Assembly (NCBI RefSeq): GCF_000331305.1
Contig: NZ_KB217478.1
Span: 3,011,776 to 3,075,775 of the forward strand
Origin: Calothrix sp. PCC 7103
Lineage (GTDB): Bacteria > Cyanobacteriota > Cyanobacteriia > Cyanobacteriales > Nostocaceae
DNA: 64,000 nt
Direction: 5' to 3'
The notes below the pieces were generated by a model. That model was given only the letters and a program-made list of their open reading frames with translations. It searched no databases and was not told where the DNA came from. Within the stretch, counting starts at the first letter, position 1. Each line of letters opens with the position of its first letter. Below are positions 29,007 through 37,854 of the stretch, piece by piece. A program made the position numbers and the translations under genes.

Positions 29007-30182
29007 ATGAATACTTCGATTAAGTTGCCTAAAAAGTTGATGTTACTTGGTTCGGGAGAACTGGGTAAAGAGTTTGTGATTGCTGCACAGAGACTTGGTA
29101 ACTATATAATAGCTGTTGACCGCTACGAGTCGGCGCCTGCGATGCAAGTGGCTGATGTGTGTGAAGTTATATCGATGCTGAGTGCGGATGATTTAGAAGC
29201 GGTTGTTAATAAGCACAAACCTGATTTTATTATTCCAGAAATCGAGGCTATTAGAACTGAGAAATTAGTCGAATTTGAACAGCGTGGAATTACGGTTATT
29301 CCAACAGCGGCAGCTACAAATTACACAATGAATCGCGATAGAATACGTGAACTAGCTCATACAAAGTTAGGTGTAAGAACTGCAAAATATGCTTATGCTT
29401 CAACATTAGAAGAGTTAATTGCTGTATCTGATACTATTGGGTTTCCTAATGTCGTTAAACCTGTAATGTCATCTTCTGGAAAGGGACAGTCGGTTGTTAA
29501 TGATAGAACAGATGTTGAGAAAGCTTGGAATTATGCTATTGCTGGTTCGAGGGGTGATAGTCAGAAGGTAATTGTCGAAGAATTTATTGACTTTGATATT
29601 GAAATTACCTTACTTACCATTAAACAATGGCAGGCACCTACTATTTACTGTGTGCCAATTGGTCATCGTCAAGAACGTGGTGACTATCAAGAGTCGTGGC
29701 AACCTGCTGATATTTCTGAAGACAAAGTGGGAGCAGCGCAAGAAATAGCTAAAAAAGTGACTGATGAACTTGGTGGCGCCGGAATTTTTGGTGTTGAGTT
29801 TTTTATTACCAAAGACGAAGTTATTTTCTCTGAACTCTCACCTCGTCCCCATGATACAGGTATGGTGACATTGATTTCACAAAACCTGAACGAGTTTGAG
29901 TTGCATTTGCGCGCGATTCTGGGTTTACCTATTCCAAATATAGAACAACTCGGCGCCTCTGCTAGCGCTGTGATATTAGCGTCAGAAAAGTCGGAGTCGG
30001 TATGCTTTGAAGGTGTTGCCGAAGCTTTATCTGAAAAAGACGTAGATATCAAACTTTTTGGTAAACCAACTGCACATCCTTATCGTCGCATGGGAGTTGC
30101 TTTAGCTAAAGCTGCTTCGGTTCAAGATGCACGCGCAAAAGCAATGAAAGCTGCTAGAAGTGTCAAAATTACGGGTATATAG
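29007..30182 (+). CDS. purT: Formate-dependent phosphoribosylglycinamide formyltransferase
   Basis: 391 residues from the ATG at 29007 (three codons inside a longer TTG frame). ATP-grasp enzyme that makes formylglycinamide ribonucleotide from GAR, formate and ATP in purine synthesis. Motifs: KLMLLGSGELGKE (N-domain), NYTMNRDRIRELA, KPVMSSSGKGQSVV (ATP loop), VEEFIDFDIEITLL and FSELSPRPHDTGMVT (metal/ATP site). Full length compared with E. coli PurT (392). A hairpin with arms CACCGC/GCGGTG (30193-30221) follows. Confidence 0.96.
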   Translation: MNTSIKLPKKLMLLGSGELGKEFVIAAQRLGNYIIAVDRYESAPAMQVADVCEVISMLSADDLEAVVNKHKPDFIIPEIEAIRTEKLVEFEQRGITVIPTAAATNYTMNRDRIRELAHTKLGVRTAKYAYASTLEELIAVSDTIGFPNVVKPVMSSSGKGQSVVNDRTDVEKAWNYAIAGSRGDSQKVIVEEFIDFDIEITLLTIKQWQAPTIYCVPIGHRQERGDYQESWQPADISEDKVGAAQEIAKKVTDELGGAGIFGVEFFITKDEVIFSELSPRPHDTGMVTLISQNLNEFELHLRAILGLPIPNIEQLGASASAVILASEKSESVCFEGVAEALSEKDVDIKLFGKPTAHPYRRMGVALAKAASVQDARAKAMKAARSVKITGI

Positions 30183-30192
30183 TAGAACTAAA

Positions 30193-30221
30193 CACCGCTA
30201 GTTTAAATAAACAAAGCGGTG
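30193..30221. terminator. Hairpin after purT
   Basis: CACCGC and GCGGTG arms flank an inner GTTT-AAAT-AAAC stem. No T tract follows, so terminator function is tentative. Confidence 0.4.
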
Positions 30222-30471
30222 AAAGTTGTACCCGATGTAATTAATCTTAGTTTGCTCATCACAAACTAACTAGTCGTAATTGCCTAGACACTGAAACAAA
30301 TGGGAACACACTAAACACCGTATAAATGCTTAAACCTAAGCATTTTTATAATATAACATCATAATAGTAGCATGTGTAAAGCTATGCTAAATACATATTG
30401 CAATTTGTCATCTATCTTAATAAGTATTTTTATTGAAATTCGTTGCAAATAAATTACTACACGCTTTTTGC

Positions 30472-31974
30472 TTACCTCAATCGCAAATCTACACCAATGC
30501 GATGCGCGCAAGCAAATCCAGAAAAAGCGACTGCGTTTAAACCTTGACCAGGAAAAGTGCTGTCTCCTACACAATAAAGTCCGGGTATAGATGTACGATT
30601 AAATGGCATGCCCAGTAGTCCTGGCAATTTGCGACGTGGTATTGGTCCATAGGTACCATCAGAGCGTCCTAGAAAACGGCGATGAGTACGAGGTGTTCCA
30701 ATTTCTAGGTAATCTAATGAGGCATCAAGTCCTGGAAAAATTTTCTCTAATCTTGTAATTACCCTATCTGCTGCGGCTTCTTTACGCGCTTCGTAGTCTG
30801 TTGCTGATAATTTATCCCACTCATTTAACCAGTGTGGTGTAAAAGCGTGAATAATATGATAACCGTGCGGTGCCAAATCTGGGTCTAGTAATGTGGGTAT
30901 CGAAACAAAAATTGTTCCTTCTTGTTCAGCCATTTTTTCCCATTTTTCTAGCAAAATATGGTGGCATTCTGTATTATTAGTCAAAATATCCGATTTCACT
31001 CCCATATGTAAACTTAAAAAGCTAGGAGATTTTTGATATCTTTGTTGCCATTTATTTTCATTTGTTGGCATTTTTTCCTGAGTAAGCAACTTACCAAAGG
31101 TATCCCAACGAGTCGCATTCGAGACAATTCTAGAAGCCCGAAAAACATCACCTGAAGCTAATTTGACACCAACAGCACGACCCTTTTCAACCAATATTTT
31201 TGTGACGTGTGCGCTGGTAATAATTTTTCCACCAGCTTTTTCTAAACCTTCAACAAGCGATAGTGCAATTTGTCCAACACCACCTTTTGGATAATTCACC
31301 CCACCATAATGACGGTCAGAAAAAACCATTCCTGCATTAATCATTGGTGTCATCGAAGCTGGTACAACCGACCAACAGTAACATTCCATATCGATAAATC
31401 TTAATAATTCAGAGTCTTTGATATATTTCCGCGCAATATCTCCAGCGTTAACAGGTAAATATTTTGCTAAACCCAAACATGACTTTGGATGCTGCAAGAA
31501 GGTTCGTAGTAAGTAGCGAGGTTCTTCTAACGATAGCAAGTCCATACTGTTGAGATAGTTAAATACTTTCCAACATTCATCATAAAAGCGGCGAATTCCC
31601 AAACGTTCGTGAGGAAAATATACCGTAATATTTTCTAAAAATGCTTGATAATCTCTATCTACTTTAACGTCTAAATTATTGGGTAAATGATAGTGAATTT
31701 GTACTTTATCTGGAATTGTTTCAAGGCTGATATTAACTGCATCTAGCGCGCGGGTTAGTAAATTTGTAGTACCTTTTTGTCCAAAACCAAAAATCATTGA
31801 GGCGCCTACATCAAATTTATATCCTTCGCGTTCAAAGTAACTTGCACTTCCACCAGGTATAATGTAGCGTTCCAAAACAAGTACAGACGCACCTTTTACA
31901 GCTAATTGAGTCGCTGTTACCAAGGCGCCGATACCTGAACCAATAATAATTACATCAAAGTGGTCATACGACAT
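30472..31974 (-). CDS. crtH: Prolycopene (carotenoid) isomerase
   Basis: 500 residues. FAD-dependent CRTISO/CrtH type: dinucleotide-binding IIIGSGIGALVTATQLAVKG (9-28), LERYIIPGGSASYFEREG and the C-terminal FAD contact GLYCVGDSTFPGQGLNAVAFSG. It converts poly-cis lycopene to all-trans lycopene before cyclisation, at the membrane. Length and the MECYCWSVVPASMTP stretch fit CrtH rather than the desaturase CrtI. Monocistronic as seen here. Confidence 0.92.
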   Translation of the reverse strand: MSYDHFDVIIIGSGIGALVTATQLAVKGASVLVLERYIIPGGSASYFEREGYKFDVGASMIFGFGQKGTTNLLTRALDAVNISLETIPDKVQIHYHLPNNLDVKVDRDYQAFLENITVYFPHERLGIRRFYDECWKVFNYLNSMDLLSLEEPRYLLRTFLQHPKSCLGLAKYLPVNAGDIARKYIKDSELLRFIDMECYCWSVVPASMTPMINAGMVFSDRHYGGVNYPKGGVGQIALSLVEGLEKAGGKIITSAHVTKILVEKGRAVGVKLASGDVFRASRIVSNATRWDTFGKLLTQEKMPTNENKWQQRYQKSPSFLSLHMGVKSDILTNNTECHHILLEKWEKMAEQEGTIFVSIPTLLDPDLAPHGYHIIHAFTPHWLNEWDKLSATDYEARKEAAADRVITRLEKIFPGLDASLDYLEIGTPRTHRRFLGRSDGTYGPIPRRKLPGLLGMPFNRTSIPGLYCVGDSTFPGQGLNAVAFSGFACAHRIGVDLRLR

Positions 31975-32297
31975 AATAAGGGACTAAATCTTCCGAATCA
32001 ATAATTATATTAATAACTGTACGGCAACCTACCCAACACGAGCGCACTAAAAAAAAGAGGGATGAGCCTGCTTCTTGCCGACCAATCCCGTCTGCCGTTC
32101 CTTAAAGAGAGGAGAACACTTAAAGGACAATATAACTTTGATTGAGAAAGAATGTCAATAAATAATGAAATATTTTTTCAATAAGTATAAAGGTGCTAGT
32201 TTTAGCTACCAGGAATATGCTTGAGGGAGTATGATGTGTTTCATTCAGCTTTATACTCTGTCTTAATACAACTAAGGAGGAGCGCTTTTATCTAGCT
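31975..32297. other. Divergent intergenic region between crtH and upp
   Basis: About 320 bp. A compact G+C-richer stretch at 32060-32135 (GGGATGAGCCTGCTTC, then ATCCCGTC) could fold into a hairpin, GGGAT with ATCCC, upstream of upp. I do not recognise an RNA family. Confidence 0.35.
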
Positions 32298-32948
32298 ATG
32301 ACGCTACAACTACGTGTATATGTCCCACCCCATCCATTAATCAAGCATTGGTTAGCTGTAGCCCGCGATGCTTCGACACCTTCAGTGTTATTCAGGAGCG
32401 CCATAACCGAGTTAGGTCGTTGGTTGACTTATGAAGCAGCACGCGAATGGTTGCCTACGATGGAAACCACAGTTCAAACTCCGCTGTCCACATCACCTGC
32501 GACTTTAATAAATCCAGAAATCCCAGTGGCAGTGGTTCCGATTTTACGAGCAGGTTTAGGGCTATTAGAAGGAGCGCAAACTCTGCTTCCACTTGCATCA
32601 ATTTATCACCTTGGTTTGGTGCGTGATGAAGCGACGCTGGAACCTTTGTGCTATTTGAATAAATTGCCAGAAAAATTTAATCCTCAAACGCGAGTATTAA
32701 TTACTGACCCAATGTTAGCTACAGGAGGGTCAATTATGGCAGCAATGGCAGAACTAACACATCGAGGTGTAGACCCAGGTCTAACACGAATAGTGAGTGT
32801 AGTCGCTGCTCCACCCGCTTTACAAAAATTGAGTGCTGCATATCCTGGATTAATAATTTACACAGCTTGCATCGATGAGGGTTTAAATGACAAAGGCTTT
32901 ATTGTGCCTGGTTTAGGAGATGCAGGCGACCGCATCTTTGGGACATAA
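32298..32948 (+). CDS. upp: Uracil phosphoribosyltransferase
   Basis: 216 residues. Pyrimidine salvage: uracil plus PRPP to UMP. Conserved blocks are HPLIKHWLAVARD near 12-24, VPILRAGLGLLEGAQ, the PRPP loop ITDPMLATGGSI and the uracil-binding end YTACIDEGLNDKGFIVPGLGDAGDR. AAGGAGG lies 17 bases before the ATG, wider than normal, and no closer in-frame start exists, so the long spacing appears real. Confidence 0.95.
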   Translation: MTLQLRVYVPPHPLIKHWLAVARDASTPSVLFRSAITELGRWLTYEAAREWLPTMETTVQTPLSTSPATLINPEIPVAVVPILRAGLGLLEGAQTLLPLASIYHLGLVRDEATLEPLCYLNKLPEKFNPQTRVLITDPMLATGGSIMAAMAELTHRGVDPGLTRIVSVVAAPPALQKLSAAYPGLIIYTACIDEGLNDKGFIVPGLGDAGDRIFGT

Positions 32949-33033
32949 GCTACTATGCAGCTATGGCTATGGTGACTATCTAGTTTGATAACGTGAGATC
33001 AGTCGCAGTTTTTTGTAAGGCGGTAAAGAGATT

Positions 33034-33369
33034 ATGAGTCAACGTGATGGTTTTGCCGGTGGGTTTTTCGCCGGAGCAATTGTCGGTAGTGTTGTTGGTG
33101 GTGTTCTTGGTGCCTTGGTAGTGTCACGGCGCGACGAAATGCCCCCTGAAGAAATTCAGCAACTTGCCGAAACAAGAGAGGCAAAGAAAAAACATTCTGC
33201 ACGCCGTCAACAAATCAAATTGAGCGATACTGAAAGCATGGAGACTGCTAGACGTTCGCTTGAAGATAAAATTGCTCAACTTAATGCCACTATCGACGAA
33301 GTTAGGCAGCAGTTGGGCAATGTAAACGGCGCCTCTAGTTCAGGGGAAACATCAGAAAGGGCAGGGTGA
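33034..33369 (+). CDS. YtxH-like small membrane protein
   Basis: 111 residues. A glycine-rich hydrophobic helix at about 7-30 (GGFFAGAIVGSVVGGVLGAL) followed by a charged coiled-coil tail (ARRSLEDKIAQLNATIDEVRQQL). This matches the YtxH-like/gas-vesicle-like small protein group common in cyanobacteria; function unknown. About 100 bp before the YGGT gene in the same orientation. Confidence 0.75.
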   Translation: MSQRDGFAGGFFAGAIVGSVVGGVLGALVVSRRDEMPPEEIQQLAETREAKKKHSARRQQIKLSDTESMETARRSLEDKIAQLNATIDEVRQQLGNVNGASSSGETSERAG

Positions 33370-33474
33370 AAAGGTGTAAATTACTAACCAATGGTAAATG
33401 ACTAATACTTATTGAGTCGTTTACAATCGATTACAGGAATATCTGTTGACGTATCATAGGACAACGAACTACAC

Positions 33475-33765
33475 ATGAGTTCTTCAATTGCATTACTCAC
33501 CCAAACACTGTCAGTATTTATCCAAATATACAGCTACTTACTGCTGTTTCGGGTTCTTCTAACTTGGTTCCCCACTGTAAATTGGTATAACCAGCCTTTT
33601 TCGGCGTTGAGCCAAGTTACCGACCCATACTTAAATTTGTTCCGTTCTATCATTCCTCCTCTTGGTGGAATGGATTTCTCGCCGATTTTAGCCTTCTTGG
33701 CTCTTAATGTTATCGGTAGTTTAGTTGGGAGTTTGGCAGTTGGCGCAGCTGCTGGAGCTTTTTAG
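33475..33765 (+). CDS. YGGT family membrane protein
   Basis: 96 residues with two membrane helices (about 8-28 and 65-88) and the YGGT family pattern LLFRVLLTWFPTVNWYNQPF and TDPYLNLFRSIIPPLGGMDFSP. Relatives include chloroplast Ycf19/CCB3 proteins connected to cytochrome b6f haem attachment and nucleoid/division patterning in cyanobacteria. Full length. Confidence 0.88.
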   Translation: MSSSIALLTQTLSVFIQIYSYLLLFRVLLTWFPTVNWYNQPFSALSQVTDPYLNLFRSIIPPLGGMDFSPILAFLALNVIGSLVGSLAVGAAAGAF

Positions 33766-33784
33766 CATGTACTGTAGAGACCAA

Positions 33785-33818
33785 AGAAACCGGGTTTCTA
33801 CTTTGAAACCCGGTTTCT
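33785..33818. terminator. Perfect 14-bp hairpin between convergent genes
   Basis: AGAAACCGGGTTTC and GAAACCCGGTTTCT are exact complements with loop TACTTT. Sits exactly between the YGGT gene end and the convergent hypothetical gene, so a bidirectional terminator is likely. A doubled form of the AGAAACCNGGTTTCT repeat. Confidence 0.7.
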
Positions 33819-33822
33819 AATA

Positions 33823-34311
33823 TCATTTTCGTACTTGGGCACCAAACCCAGCAGCTTTAAACTGTTTGAGTTTTAGGGGTTCAGGTTGATTTGCAGCTAC
33901 CGTAATTCTCATCTCGAAATTGCTAACACCAGGTGGAACTTCTGGAATAGAACCAAGACGAGTTCTGTTTTGCATCACAGGGTCATTGTTTGCATCATAA
34001 ACACGTCCAAAAATATCGGCATCAAAGACATACTTGTTTGTAGAGTTTTCAGCTTTGCCTGTAACTAAAAAGCAGTTTGCTGCCATAGTAGTACCACCGC
34101 TTGTTACAGAACCATCTCCGACTTCAGGAGGGCATTTATGGTAATCAACATCAAACAGGCGAATTTGTGTTAGTGCAATAGCTCCAGGACTAAAAGTCCA
34201 CGATAGGACTGTAAATACACAGGTAACTAAAATAGCGGCGAGTGAGCGTAATAGCATAAAGGGCACCATAAATAAATCCAACCATAGGTAAATTTTACCT
34301 TTTCGTGGCAT
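33823..34311 (-). CDS. Conserved cyanobacterial membrane-anchored protein, function unknown
   Basis: 162 residues with one N-terminal membrane helix (about 8-45, LWLDLFMVPFMLLRSLAA) and an extracytoplasmic part with two cysteines (KCPPEVG and ANCFLVTG) that could pair. The end is a beta-rich domain (ADIFGRVYDANNDPVMQNRT, FEMRITVAANQPEPLKLK) reminiscent of FxLYD-type folds. I do not recognise the family. Stop-to-stop convergent with YGGT. Confidence 0.7.
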   Translation of the reverse strand: MPRKGKIYLWLDLFMVPFMLLRSLAAILVTCVFTVLSWTFSPGAIALTQIRLFDVDYHKCPPEVGDGSVTSGGTTMAANCFLVTGKAENSTNKYVFDADIFGRVYDANNDPVMQNRTRLGSIPEVPPGVSNFEMRITVAANQPEPLKLKQFKAAGFGAQVRK

Positions 34312-34396
34312 CTGAAATTTACTCCTTTGGTGTTGGATACTACCGTTGCAGTTTTGTAATATTTAGTAAAATCAGAACTTCAATTACTATTAACTT

Positions 34397-35005
34397 ATGA
34401 CACCTTCGGAGATTGAGTCAGCCCTTATTGAAGCTTTTAGCCATTGTGATGCTTCTGGCATCCCGCTTTGCCATGAGCAAAAGCAAATTCTACTTCAAGT
34501 TGCACTTGCAAATAAGGAATCTCCCAAGGACGGTTTTGACGATAACCCGCTATATGAATTATCCCAAGAGGAATTACAAGCTTTATTAAGCTTTATCAAA
34601 TCTAAAGAAGCTCAAAATATATCTTGGAAAATTTTACTCCTTAATGATTGGTTACATGGGCAAGATTCAGGAGAAGTACATTTTCTTCGTCAGCGTTATG
34701 GAGTACAATGGCTAAATCGCTTACAACCTCATCATTTTGATTGTCTTGAAGTTACACAGGCGCCTTTATTAAAAGTTGGCGATAGTATCGAAGTTTGTAA
34801 CGCACTTTGGGAATGGGTACAAGATAGTGGCCCATGTCAACGCGAATGGTTCCCATGTACTGTTATTTGTGTCGATGAAACTATAAATTTAGGAGATACA
34901 TCCAATGGTTGTATAATTCGCTTTGAAAACGGCGCCGAATATCATATCAGTGGTATTTACGATTGGAACCGATATAATTGGCGTTGGAGTAAGGGTGGGT
35001 TATAG
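34397..35005 (+). CDS. Hypothetical protein
   Basis: 202 residues, soluble. N-terminal helical part (IESALIEAFSHCDASGIPLC) and a Trp-rich C-terminal half (WEWVQDSGPCQREWFPCTVI and YDWNRYNWRWSKGG) that looks like a small beta domain. No known motif recognised. It converges with and overlaps the next gene by 6 bp. Confidence 0.65.
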   Translation: MTPSEIESALIEAFSHCDASGIPLCHEQKQILLQVALANKESPKDGFDDNPLYELSQEELQALLSFIKSKEAQNISWKILLLNDWLHGQDSGEVHFLRQRYGVQWLNRLQPHHFDCLEVTQAPLLKVGDSIEVCNALWEWVQDSGPCQREWFPCTVICVDETINLGDTSNGCIIRFENGAEYHISGIYDWNRYNWRWSKGGL

Positions 35006-35911
35006 GTTTTTGGTTTTGCGGAATTGGGTTACTACGTCTTTGATGTCGCGTAATTCTCCTTCGACTAAATAATTTAATTGTCGCATTTCCGATGCTGTGA
35101 TTTTTCCGCTTAGTTGTGATATGGCTGTTTTTAATTCTGGATGTTTTTTTAATGTTTCTTGACGAATGATGGGTACTGCTTCGTAAGGTGGAAAGTATTT
35201 TTTATCGTCTTGAAGAACTACTAGACCAAGACGTGATATTTGTCCGTCGGTTGAGTTTCCGGCGATGAAATCTACTAGTTTCTGAGTTAACGCGCGGTAT
35301 ATTAAATCTAAACTCATTACACTTGGTCTTTCTCGAAACTGTAAATTATAGGTTTTGGATAAACCTGGGAAACCGTCTTCACGTTCTGCAAATTCATACC
35401 CTAATCCAGCACGCCATTGTGCTGTATATTTTCCTGCTTCTGAAAGTGTTTTTATATTGTATTTTCTGGCATCTTCTCCGCGTATAATCATTGCAAAAGT
35501 ATTCTCAAATCCCAAGGAGTCCATAACTTCGAGCTTAAATTTTTCAGCATAGCCTTGTTTGAGGTGCCGATAAACTTCTTTTGGGTCATTAATTACTGGT
35601 TGTTTTAAAATACTAGTAAAAGCTGTACCAGTATATTCAATATAACCATCAATTTTACCTGCTGTTAGCGCTTGATGGCAAACAAATGAACCACCTAATC
35701 GAGGTTTACGTTCAACCTTTAAATTTGTTTTTGCTTCAATTAGTTGCGCTAGTAGTTCACCTAATATATCTTGTTCTGTAAAATCTTTTGAAGCAATTAT
35801 TATATCTTTGGCGCCAGTGCTGTTTTGATTAGGGTTACAACTAGTTATAATTAAAATTAAACAGCAAGTAAAAGCACAAATAAATAAAAAGTTTTTAAAC
35901 TTCCAATTCAT
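35000..35911 (-). CDS. Glycine betaine/choline-type ABC transporter binding lipoprotein (OpuBC/OsmF-like)
   Basis: 303 residues. Signal peptide with lipobox ITSC near residue 25. OpuAC-type fold: IIIASKDFTEQDILGELLAQ, KIDGYIEYTGTAF and FIAGNSTDGQISRLGLVVLQDD. Binds betaine, choline or related quaternary amines and feeds the permease encoded two genes upstream. AGGA lies seven bases before the ATG. Substrate is inferred from family only. Confidence 0.88.
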   Translation of the reverse strand: MNWKFKNFLFICAFTCCLILIITSCNPNQNSTGAKDIIIASKDFTEQDILGELLAQLIEAKTNLKVERKPRLGGSFVCHQALTAGKIDGYIEYTGTAFTSILKQPVINDPKEVYRHLKQGYAEKFKLEVMDSLGFENTFAMIIRGEDARKYNIKTLSEAGKYTAQWRAGLGYEFAEREDGFPGLSKTYNLQFRERPSVMSLDLIYRALTQKLVDFIAGNSTDGQISRLGLVVLQDDKKYFPPYEAVPIIRQETLKKHPELKTAISQLSGKITASEMRQLNYLVEGELRDIKDVVTQFRKTKNL

Positions 35912-35943
35912 TTATAATCCTAACTCATAACGTAAAGGGTAAA

Positions 35944-36363
35944 TTAGTGTTTTTGAAGTACTTGAATAATGGCACCAATACATTCAACAGGGTCAACAGG
36001 TTTAGCAATATGCTGTTGAAACCCTGAAGATAACGCTGTTTCTTTATCTGCTTCTGCCGCATAAGCTGTTAAGGCAATAGCTGGAACTTCACCTCCCTGC
36101 TCTTTAGGTAAATTTCTGATTTGACGGATAAAAGTGTAACCATCCATTTGTGGCATACCGATATCACTTAATAGTACATCTGGTTGCCATTGTGTAATTA
36201 GATTCAATGCCTCTATTGCACTTGATGCGGTTTGTATTTCTGCACCTTCTTGCTCCAGCATAAAAGCAAGTAATTCCTGTGAATCTTGGTCGTCATCTAC
36301 GACTAAGATTCTTGTTCCCTGTAAGTTTGATAAGTCCGAGCTAATTGGAGGAGTTTGATTCAT
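35944..36363 (-). CDS. Single-domain response regulator (CheY-like)
   Basis: 139 residues from the ATG at 36363. A lone receiver domain: acidic pair VVDDDQDS, phospho-acceptor Asp in LLSDIGMPQMDGY, Thr in IALTAYAAEA and Lys in HIAKPVDP. No output domain. It sits between the OpuB-type permease and binding protein, 32 bp before the latter, so it is probably cotranscribed with a transporter, which is unusual. No histidine kinase is nearby. Confidence 0.92.
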   Translation of the reverse strand: MNQTPPISSDLSNLQGTRILVVDDDQDSQELLAFMLEQEGAEIQTASSAIEALNLITQWQPDVLLSDIGMPQMDGYTFIRQIRNLPKEQGGEVPAIALTAYAAEADKETALSSGFQQHIAKPVDPVECIGAIIQVLQKH

Positions 36364-36521
36364 GTGCAATCTTAACGGGTATTAAATGCAAGTCAAGCGC
36401 GTAAATATCGCGCCGTTCGTTTTTCTTTAGCCTTACTTCAACGTTACCATCTTGGGACGTAAACTTGGCAGTATTTCTCTGATAAATACAAAAATACCTA
36501 CTTACCTCATGTTTTCAAGCA

Positions 36522-37163
36522 TTAAGAGCTTTTGGAATAAATACTTAAGCGCTTTTCTAACAAACCAATTGCAAAATCAGCTATAAAAGCAATTACGGCT
36601 GCGGGCACGGCGCCTGCTAAAATTAACTGGTTATTAACTACTGCAATACCTCGAAATATAAATACCCCTAATCCACCTGCACCAATTGCAGCAGCAATAG
36701 TCGCAATTCCAATTGCGATAACCGTCGCTACTCTTACCCCAGCTAAAATAACATTCATTGCTAACGGTAATTCTACTTGCACTAACAATTCCCAGTCGCT
36801 CATTCCCATACCTCGTCCAGCTTCACGTACAGCACTATCAACTCCGATTATCCCCGTATAAGTATTTCTAATTATTGGTAAAAATGAGTACAGTGTTAGC
36901 GCTACAATTGCAGGAGTGGCACCAATACCACCTATTATTGGTACAGGAATTAATAAACCGAACAGTGCCAAGCTGGGAATTGTTTGTAATATATTAGCTA
37001 TACCCAAAATCGGCTGCCTTAATATAGCTTTACGAGTAATCAAAATACCCAAGGGAATACCAATTAGCGTTGCTATCGTAATTGATATTCCTACCAAAAC
37101 TAAATGCTCCCCTGCCCGCTGTAGTATTTCTGAACCATATTTAATAAGAAAAAAGTCACCCAT
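36522..37163 (-). CDS. OpuB/ProW-type ABC transporter permease
   Basis: 213 residues and about six membrane helices. BPD_transp_1 fold with the ATPase-contact loop AVREAGRGMGMSDWELLVQVELPLA. Partner of the downstream binding lipoprotein for quaternary amine uptake. No ATP-binding protein gene lies in the neighbourhood; the system may borrow an ATPase encoded elsewhere. Confidence 0.9.
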   Translation of the reverse strand: MGDFFLIKYGSEILQRAGEHLVLVGISITIATLIGIPLGILITRKAILRQPILGIANILQTIPSLALFGLLIPVPIIGGIGATPAIVALTLYSFLPIIRNTYTGIIGVDSAVREAGRGMGMSDWELLVQVELPLAMNVILAGVRVATVIAIGIATIAAAIGAGGLGVFIFRGIAVVNNQLILAGAVPAAVIAFIADFAIGLLEKRLSIYSKSS

Positions 37164-37321
37164 TGCGATTTTGATTTTTATTTGGGTACTGGCGCCAATG
37201 ACAATATAGAGACGTTACATGTAACGTCTCTACCATGATATATTTTTTGGTTGTAAAACGCGCGTTATTAAAACTTTTGTATTATTGTACTCATGCAGTC
37301 ACCGTTACTATTTTGATAATA

Positions 37322-37555
37322 TTAGTAAGCTGACACATGCTGTACTGCACCCGCACCGCTGTCAAACAGAACGTAATCAAGCTCGCTTTCAGTAAAATTA
37401 AACCCAAGCGTTGCTGCAAAATCGACTATTTTTTTCTTATCCCAGCTCCAAACCCCAAAGACACCACGAATACAGCAACCGTTATAGTACTGTTCGTATA
37501 TATCTTGGTGAGAAGCGACAAAATCATAAAAAGCGTTAACTTGTTCTAAGTGCAT
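37322..37555 (-). CDS. Nif11-like small protein
   Basis: 77 residues. The start MHLEQVNAFYDFVASHQDIY and the later KKKIVDFAATLGFNFTESEL match the Nif11/N11P domain pattern. Such domains serve as leaders of ribosomal peptide precursors or as small proteins of unknown function. After the domain comes SGAGA and a seven-residue tail VQHVSAY, which could be a very short core peptide after a double-small-residue cleavage site, though no modifying enzyme or peptidase gene is near. Two adjacent cysteines (NGCC) lie inside the domain. Assignment moderately sure. Confidence 0.6.
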   Translation of the reverse strand: MHLEQVNAFYDFVASHQDIYEQYYNGCCIRGVFGVWSWDKKKIVDFAATLGFNFTESELDYVLFDSGAGAVQHVSAY

Positions 37556-37854
37556 ACCCTTGTCTCCATTTGTGCTATCTTGCGCTTACTATCAGCTACA
37601 TCAGCTATCAGTGTCATTTCTGAGTCGCTAACTCATTATCCAATGCAAAAACTTGTACTAAGGATAAAAAACCAGAAGTAAACGATAATTTTTTGTTCCT
37701 AGAGTTAAAATTGTTGGAATCTTAACAATTCACACTATATTCTAAGTATTATGACTGATTCTGGTGACGGTAGTTAATAAAATTTTAAGATACAAATGAT
37801 ACTAACATACAATAGTTACTGTGAAAACATACTTAGGGATGTTGACCGTTAAAG

